From: Sulfobacillus thermosulfidooxidans
GTDB taxonomy: Bacteria; Bacillota; Sulfobacillia; Sulfobacillales; Sulfobacillaceae
Direction: 5' to 3'
Assembly (NCBI RefSeq): GCF_001280565.1
Contig: NZ_LGRO01000001.1
Span: 1,054,001-1,118,000 of the forward strand
DNA length: 64,000 nt
A model generated the notes under the pieces. The model made no database searches. It had not been told where the DNA came from and was given only the letters and a program-made list of their open reading frames with translations. This document shows positions 34,900-43,771 of the stretch, in pieces. Position numbers and translations under genes: made by a program. The stretch's first letter is position 1; each line of letters begins with the position of its first letter.

Positions 34900-36693
34900 T
34901 TAGCGTTTGAGTAAGTTGAGCGTATTGGTATTATCATCCGTATAATAGACTAATAAGTCGCCACTATCATCTACAGCAATAGCAATGCCAAATAAGGCGG
35001 ATCCTTGACCCGTCACCGGATTTACCGGTGTAGGGTCCAAGGTTTTTCGTGACATGACGCGTCCTGTTCGTGGATTTAGTTCGATGGCTTCGTTGTTGCC
35101 TTGGTTTACCGCGACAAGATGCCCATTTTCCGGATTTAATGCCAGTCCGGCCGGTTTATTTAACGGAGCGCCATGATAAACGGTTAACCCATTGTTCAGA
35201 TCAGATGAGGTCGTCGTGGCGGGTGACAAAGCGCTAATACGGCTATCCGCTCCATTGGCCACGTACAGGACGTCACCCATGGGAAGCCACACGAGTCCTT
35301 GAGGGCCGAAAACCGTTGAAATGGTTGTGCCAACATGGGCAAATCCTGACCCGATTTGCCGAACCACGGTATCTCCATTAAAATTGGACGGGTGAAAGTG
35401 CGTCATTCTATCAATGGTACCCGTAAGCACATTGGTTGAAAAGAAGGCGGGAGCGAGGCCGTAAAATTCCCCAAAATTGAACTGCATGCCCCAGGGTCCA
35501 GCAAACAGCGGGCGCCGGATATTCCCTCCACTAAACAAGGTCCCGTTGGGGGTAATGACCTGGACCACTCCGTCGGAACCGTTAGGATTCAAGCCGTAAT
35601 CGGCAATCCAGGGTGGACCTAAATTGCTGATAGCGACAGCAATAGGGGATTTCGCCTCCCCGAAAAATCGTTGAGGTTGGCCATTCACGATACGTTCTAT
35701 CGTCGTTCCTAATCCCATAACTCCAGACGCATTGTTAATGTTTGAAACCACCAAGTCGCCGTGTTTTAGAACGGTATTCGTGTCATCGAAGGTGTATGGC
35801 GCAATGGTAATTGCGTAAGGATTATTGTCGTGGTTAATGGGATCAATGGTGGAAGAAATTTCGACAATGGTATTCAATGTACTGATGAGAGAGCGGGGAC
35901 GCTCATCAGATGAATACCAAAAAACCCGGTTGGTTATACCTAATGCATGAAAGGTTTGGGGACCAGCAATCCCGTCGACCGTAATTCCGGCAACCTTTTG
36001 GAAGGATTTGACAGCGTCTTGGGTTTTTTGACCATAATATCCGTCAATGCGTCCGCGATAAAACGCCAGATTTTTCAGAATAACTTGTAATCCAGCGGTA
36101 TCAAATCCATTCCTTCCCTCAAGCAAATTGCGACCGCCAGTGAACGCCGAAATCCATAGAATATTGAAAGTCGAGGCATCGACTGTTCCATCAAAGGGTA
36201 ATGTCCAATGACGATAGGTGAGATTATCGCCTTGAAAAGCCAGGACACCTTGTTGTGTATGATTGCCAAATAGCCCATCAGCCGGCGCAGATAATTTCTC
36301 CGCGTACCACAGACAATTTAGACGGTTTTGCAGAACCGTCACATCACCGCCTTGGTCACCAAGACCAAGAGGGCGACTGCCAAATGCCGGGCCGCCATAA
36401 GCTTTGGTGTCTTGGCCTAACACGTTATAAGTTTGTGGACCGATAATGCCGTCTTGGCCAATGCCAAAATAGCTTTGAACATTTAACACGGCTTGGTGAG
36501 TTTCTGGACCAAAGATTCCGTCAATGAGAATTCGTGAACCCATAGGGCCCAGGGGCGGATTCATCAGTTCTAACATGGTGTCGTAAATCCGTTGAAAAAC
36601 TTTCACATCGGTGCCCCGAATATTGGGCACTTCGAACCGGAGCGTCCGCGATCCGAACGCATACTCCGGCAAATTGCCTTGAAAATTTGCCAT
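34900..36693 (-). CDS. triple peptidoglycan-binding-domain protein with a C-terminal beta-propeller
   Basis: The ATG at 36693 has TAGGAGGG about 6 bases upstream on the minus strand; the frame stays open to 36864 without another site. The 597-residue product holds three PG_binding_1 domains (about residues 24-95, 105-190 and 195-260), each with a G-x-[FY]-G-x-x-T-x-x-[AG]-[VL] core such as DGIFGPETHQAV and DGYYGQKTQDAV. About 330 residues follow with NHL/SMP-30-like propeller repeats (GPQGLVWLP, KPAGLALNP). No signal peptide is visible, which is odd for a wall-binding protein. It might act in the spore or be exported by a non-Sec route. Confidence 0.75.
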   Translation of the reverse strand: MANFQGNLPEYAFGSRTLRFEVPNIRGTDVKVFQRIYDTMLELMNPPLGPMGSRILIDGIFGPETHQAVLNVQSYFGIGQDGIIGPQTYNVLGQDTKAYGGPAFGSRPLGLGDQGGDVTVLQNRLNCLWYAEKLSAPADGLFGNHTQQGVLAFQGDNLTYRHWTLPFDGTVDASTFNILWISAFTGGRNLLEGRNGFDTAGLQVILKNLAFYRGRIDGYYGQKTQDAVKSFQKVAGITVDGIAGPQTFHALGITNRVFWYSSDERPRSLISTLNTIVEISSTIDPINHDNNPYAITIAPYTFDDTNTVLKHGDLVVSNINNASGVMGLGTTIERIVNGQPQRFFGEAKSPIAVAISNLGPPWIADYGLNPNGSDGVVQVITPNGTLFSGGNIRRPLFAGPWGMQFNFGEFYGLAPAFFSTNVLTGTIDRMTHFHPSNFNGDTVVRQIGSGFAHVGTTISTVFGPQGLVWLPMGDVLYVANGADSRISALSPATTTSSDLNNGLTVYHGAPLNKPAGLALNPENGHLVAVNQGNNEAIELNPRTGRVMSRKTLDPTPVNPVTGQGSALFGIAIAVDDSGDLLVYYTDDNTNTLNLLKR

Positions 36694-36786
36694 CTTTTTC
36701 CCTCCTACTGGAAACATATGCACGATTCGCCAAAAGGTGACTACGACACGTGATGAATAGATCCGGCGAAGAAACGGGCACGACTT

Positions 36787-36820
36787 TGATATACTGGTCA
36801 TAACGTCATAACGGTCATAG
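36787..36820 (+). promoter_or_regulatory. extended -10 promoter followed by three tandem GTCATA repeats
   Basis: TG-A-TATACT (36787-36795) is an extended -10 box. Directly after it come GTCATAAC (36797-36804), GTCATAAC (36805-36812) and GTCATAG (36814-36820), covering the expected transcript start and leader of the Trp-rich protein gene. Tandem copies suggest a regulator site. Confidence 0.5.
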
Positions 36821-36832
36821 GTGGGAGATTCC

Positions 36833-38197
36833 TTGCAATTAATTGCGCAGTTCTCGCCGAACATCTCAACGATTACGCGAGGATTTTGGACAGATGTTCA
36901 GCAAACGGAAGAATGGCTCAGGGGCCTTCAAAAAGATATCACAGCGCGGACCTTACTATTAAAGGGAAAAACCCTGACACAATTGGAGCCATGGCTTCCA
37001 TGGTCTCAGTCCCCCCTCGAGCTGGAGGGTTGGCTGAATCCCATGGAGGTTCAATTAACTTGGCGTTATTTGTTACATTTTTTGGTAGCATCAGGTCCTG
37101 ATAGTCTATTTATCCCGTGCGGGGGCGATGCTTGGATTGCCTGGAATCCACGGACTGTGATTGTCCGGGCTCCCCACAATTCATGGATTTGGTCGCATGT
37201 TATTGATAGTTGGGATCCGGCCGGATGGCGGACACTCGATCAGATTGAATGGTGGGAGCAAGGGCGCCTACAACAAGCGGCTCGGACGGATTTTGGTGTG
37301 TTTGAACAATGGCAGCATCCCTATGGCATGGAGGAATGGCGTATTAATGCGGCAGACAACCATGAACCCATATTACAACTATGGTGGCAACAACTCGCCA
37401 ATCGGTTAGGCACGCGTCCTGTGAAAGTCAGTTGGCGCCAAGAGCAGCTTCATAATCCCAATACTATCTTAGGTCTGCCCGTTCGACTCAGCTGGTTAGG
37501 CCTGAAAATTTCTGGTGATCAATCGCAATTTTGGGACGGAGTCTCTCATTGGCCTGAACCCCGAGGACTACGGGCTACAATGCAGTGGTCGAGTCCCCGT
37601 TGGAATCCATGGTGGTCCACTCAGGTGTCTTTGAAACGGTGGAAACAAGGTACCAGGCTCGAAGCGCATTACACATTAAATTCCAGGCCTCTCACTCGCC
37701 ATGCTGTGAAAATCATGCGCCAAGAAATGCATCATTTTCCAATCTTTCATTTACAGTCCGTAATGACCCCTGATGTTTATGGCGAACGGCATACATGGAT
37801 GTCACTCATGGAACGGGCACGGGCAAGCCGTTGGAAAGAAATGGCCACAGAAAATTTGAAAGGATATTCTTGGCCGCGGTTGTCCGCAATGCGTATTCCT
37901 CGCCGGATACGTTTGGGCTCTTCCTGGATGATTGATAAGCTGAGCTCACATACAGGCGTGTGGACCATTCGCCACCGTACTCTTCCGTTGGCGGTCCAAA
38001 TTCATTGGCCTAGAAAAAATCATGCCGGAAATCTTACGGTGACTTTTCTGAACCAGATTTCGGCAAGCCTTTATGACCTCGATCCTCGCTCAGACATTGA
38101 TCGGTTTTCGTTGAATCGCCGGTATTGGGCATCGGTGATTGTTCACCATATTTTACCGGTGCTTGAGAGGATTTTTAGTTCCGATGATTATCGTTAA
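36833..38197 (+). CDS. tryptophan-rich protein of unknown function
   Basis: The TTG at 36833 has GGTGGGAG (36820-36827) 5 bases upstream and is preferred to the GTG at 36821, which lies within that site. I count 34 tryptophans in about 454 residues, over 7 percent, spread along the whole chain and often paired or next to Pro, His or Glu (W-x-x-W, WW). There is no signal peptide, no membrane helix and no domain I recognise. The pattern suggests many beta strands with Trp-lined surfaces, as in carbohydrate- or lipid-binding folds, but this is a guess. It is divergent from the peptidoglycan-binding protein and converges on the Lon-domain gene. Confidence 0.7.
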   Translation: MQLIAQFSPNISTITRGFWTDVQQTEEWLRGLQKDITARTLLLKGKTLTQLEPWLPWSQSPLELEGWLNPMEVQLTWRYLLHFLVASGPDSLFIPCGGDAWIAWNPRTVIVRAPHNSWIWSHVIDSWDPAGWRTLDQIEWWEQGRLQQAARTDFGVFEQWQHPYGMEEWRINAADNHEPILQLWWQQLANRLGTRPVKVSWRQEQLHNPNTILGLPVRLSWLGLKISGDQSQFWDGVSHWPEPRGLRATMQWSSPRWNPWWSTQVSLKRWKQGTRLEAHYTLNSRPLTRHAVKIMRQEMHHFPIFHLQSVMTPDVYGERHTWMSLMERARASRWKEMATENLKGYSWPRLSAMRIPRRIRLGSSWMIDKLSSHTGVWTIRHRTLPLAVQIHWPRKNHAGNLTVTFLNQISASLYDLDPRSDIDRFSLNRRYWASVIVHHILPVLERIFSSDDYR

Positions 38198-38210
38198 GAC
38201 ATTATCGTGA

Positions 38211-38828
38211 CTAACTGGTTTGTTCCGTTCGCATATGATCCATGAGTGATCGTAAAATCGAAACCTCTTTTGCCAATCGCGTTCGGGTTGTACGCAACTC
38301 CAACAATTCTTGTTGGGCTTCTACGGTCAAGGGTACATGGGCAGCAATCCAATAGGATAGTGCCTCTGGTTCAGTCGGTAATTGCGGTCGAGTTCTTTCG
38401 GTGGTGACAAAACTCCAAATTTCAGAACTTAATGCAATGGCTTCGTCAATTAACAACGTGGGTACAGAATCATCTAGGTCGGGAAGATATTTGAATTGAC
38501 CAACCATATACTTATTGCCATGTCGGTATGACAAGAGGCTAATGCGGCTAATCCCTGTGAGTTCGAGGTCTATTGAACCATCTTCGATGTCTTGGGCCTG
38601 TAAAATGCGCGCAGATGTGCCGATGTTAGATGGTTCTATGTCTTGTGACCGATTATCATCGCCCACTCGTTCTTTACAAACGCACAGCGCGGTATCTTGT
38701 TGAATGCAGTAGTTCACCATCAGTTTGTGCGCAGGATCCTGGATCCGCAGCCGGGTTTTCGCGCCCGGAAAAAGAATACCTTTGATTGGTAATATCGGCA
38801 TGCTAATGGTTTCTCGGCTTGCAGGCAT
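38211..38828 (-). CDS. Lon N-terminal-domain (substrate-binding) protein
   Basis: The ATG at 38828 has AGGGGGTGG 4 bases upstream. The 205-residue protein opens with the LON domain pattern MPILPIKGILFPGAKTRLRI (residues 10-29) and VGTSARI-like and DLELTGISRISLLSY strands, ending with a helical bundle and coiled stretch (about 165-205). It has neither ATPase nor protease domain. Stand-alone LON-domain proteins are common and are presumed to bind unfolded protein segments. The gene is single on its strand. A palindrome at 38912-38923 may control it or the neighbouring dehydrogenase. Confidence 0.8.
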   Translation of the reverse strand: MPASRETISMPILPIKGILFPGAKTRLRIQDPAHKLMVNYCIQQDTALCVCKERVGDDNRSQDIEPSNIGTSARILQAQDIEDGSIDLELTGISRISLLSYRHGNKYMVGQFKYLPDLDDSVPTLLIDEAIALSSEIWSFVTTERTRPQLPTEPEALSYWIAAHVPLTVEAQQELLELRTTRTRLAKEVSILRSLMDHMRTEQTS

Positions 38829-38911
38829 GACGCCACCCCCTATAGACCTACCTAATGGACTGGCCACAATCATTTTCCGTATTCCTACGGGTTTACCCAC
38901 TATTTTACCGA

Positions 38912-38923
38912 ATTTCGCGAAAT
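38912..38923. repeat. 12-bp palindrome ATTTCGCGAAAT in a divergent intergenic region
   Basis: The site is perfectly palindromic and lies between the divergent Lon-domain gene (start 38828) and acyl-CoA dehydrogenase gene (start 39092). Its length and position suit a dimeric repressor. A TAAAAT (39051-39056) is the probable -10 of the dehydrogenase gene. Confidence 0.45.
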
Positions 38924-39091
38924 CACACAAAGAAAATCCAGGGGCGTATGATGAAAAACATTCTTACACCGGTGAATGGGTCGAAGACCAAGTAACCCGG
39001 TGACCGCCGGAGATAGCGGGGGCGTTGCCCTTGTAACAGCGAAAACATGCTAAAATAAACTGGAATATTTGGCGGACAGGGGGAGACACCC

Positions 39092-40270
39092 GTGGCGAAT
39101 CTTACGAATGTTGGATTAAGTGACGAACAGCAACTATTTCGGGAAACAGTTAGACGGCTGGCCGAAGATAAGGTCAAACCCCGAGCTCAAGAGATCGACG
39201 AATCGGGCGAATTTCCATGGGATATTGTTGAGGTGTTTCGAGAATATGGATTGCTTGGCGTGGCGATGCCGGAAGAATATGGCGGGGGTGGGGCTGACTT
39301 ACTGACATTTTGTATTGCAGTGGAAGAAATCGCCAGGGTCTGTGCAACATCCGCGCTCATCATTGCTGCACAACACCTGGGAGCTATGCCCATTCTTATT
39401 GCCGGAAACGCGGACCAAAAACGCCGTTATCTTCCGGCCATAGCGCAGGGTGAAAGACTTTCTGCGTTTGCGTTAACAGAACCCGAAGCGGGGTCCGATG
39501 CGGGGAGCACAAAAACACGTGCCATTCGTGAGGGCGATCACTATCGTCTAACCGGCAGTAAAGTCTTTATCACCAACGGGGGACTCGCTAAGACGATGGT
39601 CGTTTTCGCCTCCACTGATCCGTCGCAAGGAACTCGCGGGATTTCAGCGTTTATTGTGGAACTCGATCAGCCAGGTGTCTTTGTAGGCCGCATCGAAAAG
39701 AAAATGGGAATTAAAGGATCCCAAACCGCACAATTAATATTTGATAATGTGTTGGTTGATGCTAGCAATCGCTTAGGACAAGAAGGCGAAGGGTTTAAAA
39801 TAGCCATGCGCACTTTGGACCGCACACGGCCAGGTATTGCTGCGCAGGCTCTAGGTATCGCACAAGGAGCTCTTGATGTAGCTTTAGATTACTTATATCA
39901 ACGGCAGCAGTTTGGTACAAGTTTAAGCCAATTTGAAGGCTTGCAATTTATGGTGGCCGATATGCAAACCCAAATTGAAGCCAGCCGGCAATTGTTGTAT
40001 CGTGCAGCGGAAATCATTGAAACAGCGGGATTTGAGAGTCACGCTAGTAAGGAAGTTACCCGGTATTCGGCGATGGCCAAACTGATGTGTTCGGATACGG
40101 CGATGCGCGTGACGACTGATGCGGTGCAATTATTAGGTGGTTATGGATACATTCGCGACTATCCAGTAGAGCGCATGATGCGTGATGCCAAAATCACACA
40201 AATATATGAAGGAACCAATCAAATTCAACGGCTTGTCATCTTTCGCAATATGGAACATGGGGGCTTTTAA
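39092..40270 (+). CDS. acyl-CoA dehydrogenase
   Basis: The 392-residue protein has the family signatures in order: LGVAMPEEYGGGGAD (about 51-65), AFALTEPEAGSDAGST (positions 126-141, PROSITE-type signature 1), RPGIAAQALGIAQGA (about 244-258), QFGTSLSQFEGLQFMVADM, and the C-terminal QLLGGYGYIRDYPVERMMRDAKI (positions 346-368), followed by IYEGTNQIQ where the catalytic Glu of short/medium-chain enzymes lies. It is FAD-dependent and introduces a 2,3-double bond in acyl-CoA. The start is GTG after GGGGGAGA. asnS begins 5 bases after its stop, so the two are one transcript, an unusual pairing. Confidence 0.93.
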   Translation: MANLTNVGLSDEQQLFRETVRRLAEDKVKPRAQEIDESGEFPWDIVEVFREYGLLGVAMPEEYGGGGADLLTFCIAVEEIARVCATSALIIAAQHLGAMPILIAGNADQKRRYLPAIAQGERLSAFALTEPEAGSDAGSTKTRAIREGDHYRLTGSKVFITNGGLAKTMVVFASTDPSQGTRGISAFIVELDQPGVFVGRIEKKMGIKGSQTAQLIFDNVLVDASNRLGQEGEGFKIAMRTLDRTRPGIAAQALGIAQGALDVALDYLYQRQQFGTSLSQFEGLQFMVADMQTQIEASRQLLYRAAEIIETAGFESHASKEVTRYSAMAKLMCSDTAMRVTTDAVQLLGGYGYIRDYPVERMMRDAKITQIYEGTNQIQRLVIFRNMEHGGF

Positions 40271-40275
40271 TAGGA

Positions 40276-41568
40276 ATGAACAAAGTTTACATCAATGCGA
40301 GCGCAGATTATGTCGGCCAGGATGTGACGATTGAAGGCTGGGTAACCCATTACAGATCTTCGGGTAAGATTCATTTTATTGTTGTGCGAGACGGTACAGG
40401 GGTGATTCAATGTGTGGTGAAGAGCCCCGACGCGGTTTTAGATGGGGTGAACAGTTGGTCTGAATTGAGCCAAGAGACCGCTGTACGGGTTCAAGGACAT
40501 CTTCATGCCGACAAAAGGGCTCCCATCGGAGTAGAATTGGAAGTTGAATCCCTGCGGGTAATTAGCCTTAGTGAGAATTATCCGATTGCTCCTAAAGAGC
40601 ACGGAGTGGATTTTTTGATGGATCATCGTCATCTGTGGATTAGAAGTCCACGGCAAGCCGCGATCTTGCGGATTCGGGCCGCCATAATTCATGCCACCCG
40701 CCAGTTTTTAGACGACAATGGTTTTATCGTGGCAGATCCTCCCGTCATTACACCGGCAGCTGCGGAGGGGAGCACGACGTTATTTCCCATTGATTATTTT
40801 GATGATCGAGCATATTTGTCGCAGTCCGGCCAGCTCTACATGGAAGCATTAGCCATGGCATTAGGCCGCGTCTATTCCTTTGGTCCGACCTTTCGCGCAG
40901 AAAAATCTAAAACGCGCAGGCATCTGATGGAATTTTGGATGGTTGAGCCGGAAATGGCCTTTTGCGAATTCGAAGAGAATTTGATGTGGCAAGAACAACT
41001 CGTCAGCTACATCGTGCAATTTGTTTTGCGAACCCGGGCCAATGAATTGCAAACCATCGAACGCGATATCACGCGTTTAGAGCAGGTGAAACCGCCTTTT
41101 CCGCGTATTACGTATAGTGAAGCACTTGACCGCTTACGATCCGTGGGATTTGATTTGCAATGGGGAGAAGACATGGGAGCGCCACATGAAACGGCTTTAG
41201 CAGAAATGTTTGATCGTCCAGTATTTGTCACTCATTTTCCGGTGTCATTAAAAGCCTTTTATATGCAACCTGATCCTCAAGATCCTGAGTTAGCCCTTGC
41301 AGCCGATATGCTTGCGCCCGAAGGATATGGCGAAATCATTGGGGGCAGCCAACGGATTCATGACTTGGCTCTTCTTGAAGACCGAATTCGTCAGCATCAC
41401 CTGGATCCCGCGGTGTATAGTTGGTATATTGACCTTAGACGTTATGGTTCTGTTCCACACAGTGGCTTTGGGATGGGTCTTGAACGAGTCGTGGCGTGGA
41501 TTTGCGGCTTGGATCATGTTCGCGAAACAATTCCCTTTGCGCGAACTCTCAATCGCTTGTGGCCTTAA
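40276..41568 (+). CDS. asnS: asparaginyl-tRNA synthetase
   Basis: The 430-residue protein has an N-terminal OB-fold anticodon-binding domain (about 1-100; VTIEGWVTHYRSSGKIHFIVVRDG) and a class II catalytic core: FGPTFRAEKSKTRRHL (about 197-212, motif 2) with EFWMVEPEMAF, and GFGMGLERVVAW (motif 3, about 395-406). The motif 2 segment is the AsnRS rather than AspRS type. It charges tRNA-Asn with asparagine in the cytoplasm. AATAGGA immediately precedes the ATG, and translation probably depends on coupling with the acyl-CoA dehydrogenase gene 5 bases upstream. No T-box leader is present. Confidence 0.95.
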   Translation: MNKVYINASADYVGQDVTIEGWVTHYRSSGKIHFIVVRDGTGVIQCVVKSPDAVLDGVNSWSELSQETAVRVQGHLHADKRAPIGVELEVESLRVISLSENYPIAPKEHGVDFLMDHRHLWIRSPRQAAILRIRAAIIHATRQFLDDNGFIVADPPVITPAAAEGSTTLFPIDYFDDRAYLSQSGQLYMEALAMALGRVYSFGPTFRAEKSKTRRHLMEFWMVEPEMAFCEFEENLMWQEQLVSYIVQFVLRTRANELQTIERDITRLEQVKPPFPRITYSEALDRLRSVGFDLQWGEDMGAPHETALAEMFDRPVFVTHFPVSLKAFYMQPDPQDPELALAADMLAPEGYGEIIGGSQRIHDLALLEDRIRQHHLDPAVYSWYIDLRRYGSVPHSGFGMGLERVVAWICGLDHVRETIPFARTLNRLWP

Positions 41569-41649
41569 CGCCTTGTTAGCGATTTTCAAGGTCGATCCCA
41601 CCTAGACTCTCAAAAGAACGTGAACGGGAATAAGAAGGGAGAGAACACT

Positions 41650-42543
41650 TTGGATACGTCAGCCAATAACGGACCGGTTAACATTGGCCAAGTTCTTAAT
41701 CAGGCCCGCATTAGGCGGCGTCTATCTATCGATCAAGTCAGTGAAGCCTTGCATATCCGTCGCGAATATATTCTCGCTCTGGAACAAAACCGGTGGGATG
41801 ATTTGCCTGGAGAAGTTTATGGGCAAGGATTTTTAAAGAATTATGGGCGACTTGTCGATCTCGATGGGGACGCACTTGTGGAAGAACGCCGACGTCAAAT
41901 TGGACAGCCCATCGATCATCCTCCCATTTTGCCGATGGAGCCTCTGGCCAGAACGGGATTATATACGCATAGTACGAGCCGATCACTGCGTTCAGAACCC
42001 CCTCCACGCAAACGCCGGTTTAGTCGCGAATCGGGAGAAGCCCCCGACTATTCCAGTCCGTCTATTTTAGTGTGGTTGTTAGTGGCATTGGCAGTACTGT
42101 TTGTGGGAGGACTCATTATGCTGCAGCATTCTGCTCGCCATACTCATGCGCATGTGGCAACAAAACCGGCGCAGCCTTCATCAACGCATCACGCGAAAAA
42201 GGTGACAACATCGGCATCGCACCATAGTACAAGCGCCAATTCTGTGAATATTAGCCTTCAGAGCACGAGTCAAAGTGGGAAACTTTTTTATGCGAATTAC
42301 ACGGTCAGTAAGACACCTATTTCAGTCAGTTTAAGCTTTACCAATGATTGCTGGGTTGAAGGCATCGTGAATGGGGTGCCCCAACCAGGGAAATTGTATT
42401 ATGGAGGACAACAGGTGACATTTCGTGGGTCACAGTCGGTCGGCGTGATTTTGGGTTCCCATGCGGTTAACGTGAGTGTGGATGGACAAAATGTTCCGCT
42501 GCCGAGTCCGAGTTATGTGCTCGATATGACTTTTCAAGGGTAA
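41650..42543 (+). CDS. rodZ: RodZ-like HTH/transmembrane protein (DUF4115 C-terminal domain)
   Basis: The TTG at 41650 has GAAGGGAGAG 6 bases upstream and is preferred to the GTG at 41620. The 297-residue protein has a cytoplasmic Xre-like helix-turn-helix of the HTH_25 type (about 12-75; IGQVLNQARIRRRLSIDQVSEAL, then DLPGEVYGQGFLKNY), a basic linker, one membrane helix (about 136-157), a Thr/Ser/His-rich extracytoplasmic linker and a beta-rich DUF4115 domain. RodZ links MreB to the wall-synthesis complex in rod-shaped cells. It lies at the head of the rodZ-pgsA-cinA-recA block usual in Firmicutes. Confidence 0.87.
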   Translation: MDTSANNGPVNIGQVLNQARIRRRLSIDQVSEALHIRREYILALEQNRWDDLPGEVYGQGFLKNYGRLVDLDGDALVEERRRQIGQPIDHPPILPMEPLARTGLYTHSTSRSLRSEPPPRKRRFSRESGEAPDYSSPSILVWLLVALAVLFVGGLIMLQHSARHTHAHVATKPAQPSSTHHAKKVTTSASHHSTSANSVNISLQSTSQSGKLFYANYTVSKTPISVSLSFTNDCWVEGIVNGVPQPGKLYYGGQQVTFRGSQSVGVILGSHAVNVSVDGQNVPLPSPSYVLDMTFQG

Positions 42544-42601
42544 TCGCATGCTTTTCATGAAGTCGGTCACAATAAGGAAAAACCGACAGTGAGGGAAGAG
42601 C

Positions 42602-43771
42602 ATGCTGAATTTTGTTTCCACACTTATAGCGGTTGGGTTGACAACAAGACCAGCCGCTTATCACCATTCCATTAAATCGGCGGTTTCTCGGTCCATTTCT
42701 CAGCCCCATGTCGTTTCGCAACAAGGCCCGCATATTACCGCGCGTGGGGCCATTCTTATGGATGCGCGAACGGGAGCTATCATGTATGAGAAAGATGCAT
42801 TTCGGCAACTGGATCCTGCTAGTGTCACCAAAATGATGACAGCCATTTTAGTTATTGAACATGGCCATCTATCTAAGACCGTGACGATATCGCGAAATGC
42901 AGCCTATACGGTGGGATCTGCACTGCATATTGCTCCAGGACAAAAATATACCATCAATGACCTGCTTTATGGACTGTTAATGAGATCAGGCAATGATGCC
43001 TCGGTGGCCTTGGCTGAAGCTGACGCTGGTTCGGTCTCAAAATTTGTTGCGCAAATGAACATGAAAGCGCAAGAATTAGGAGCATTTAATACCCAGTTCG
43101 AGAATCCTAATGGACTCACCAAGCCGGGGCATTTTTCGACGGCCTATGATTTAGCGTTGATTGCACGCTATGCGATGACCCTTCCCGTATTTCGTAAGAT
43201 TGTGGCCACCCGCGAAGGGCAGATCATGGAACTGCGTCACAAAACAAAACGAATCCTGCACAATACCAACCAGTTACTCTATACATTTCCCGATGCTACA
43301 GGCATCAAGACCGGAACCACGGATGCGGCCGGTAAATGCTTAGTCGCATCGGCCACGCGCAATGGTCAGGACTTGATTGCTGTGGTTTTACATAGTCAGG
43401 ATCGCTATGCGGATGCTAAAAATTTATTAGTGTGGGGATTTGAACACTGGTCAACAGCGGAAATTTTGCGTCCTGGCGAGGAAGTTGCACGGGTTTTGGT
43501 GCGAAAAGGCCAAAGCCCCACCGTGCCAGTGCAGGTAACGAAACCCGTATGGTTGTCGTTGCCTAATCAAGAAACCTATCAGATCTATGTGCGCCCCATT
43601 GCGCTGAATGCACCTGTTAAACGCCATCAACCAGCGGGTTTTGTCTCGGTGGTTGCCACCGGCCAGCCGGCTTACGTGACAAGTTTGGAAACAATGCAGG
43701 CTGATGGCGTGAAAACGGTGCGACAGTCATTTGGCCAATGGCTCCGTTCCCGGTTTAGCCGCGGTAAATAG
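42602..43771 (+). CDS. D-alanyl-D-alanine carboxypeptidase (S11, DacF-like)
   Basis: The 389-residue protein has a weak N-terminal hydrophobic segment that may be an export signal, then the full S11 active site: S74-V-T-K77, S129-G130-N131 and K236-T237-G238. A C-terminal beta domain (PBP5_C, about 290-370) and a short basic amphipathic end (GQWLRSRFSRGK) would tether it to the membrane. It trims the terminal D-Ala of peptidoglycan pentapeptides; sporulation-time DacF is the closest analogue by context. GGGAAGAG precedes the ATG. Its 3' end overlaps the convergent deacetylase gene by 17 bases. Confidence 0.9.
   Translation: MLNFVSTLIAVGLTTRPAAYHHSIKSAVSRSISQPHVVSQQGPHITARGAILMDARTGAIMYEKDAFRQLDPASVTKMMTAILVIEHGHLSKTVTISRNAAYTVGSALHIAPGQKYTINDLLYGLLMRSGNDASVALAEADAGSVSKFVAQMNMKAQELGAFNTQFENPNGLTKPGHFSTAYDLALIARYAMTLPVFRKIVATREGQIMELRHKTKRILHNTNQLLYTFPDATGIKTGTTDAAGKCLVASATRNGQDLIAVVLHSQDRYADAKNLLVWGFEHWSTAEILRPGEEVARVLVRKGQSPTVPVQVTKPVWLSLPNQETYQIYVRPIALNAPVKRHQPAGFVSVVATGQPAYVTSLETMQADGVKTVRQSFGQWLRSRFSRGK

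Noticed and set aside
40270-40276. T-box riboswitch for asnS
   Set aside because: asnS starts 5 bases after the previous gene, leaving no room for a leader.
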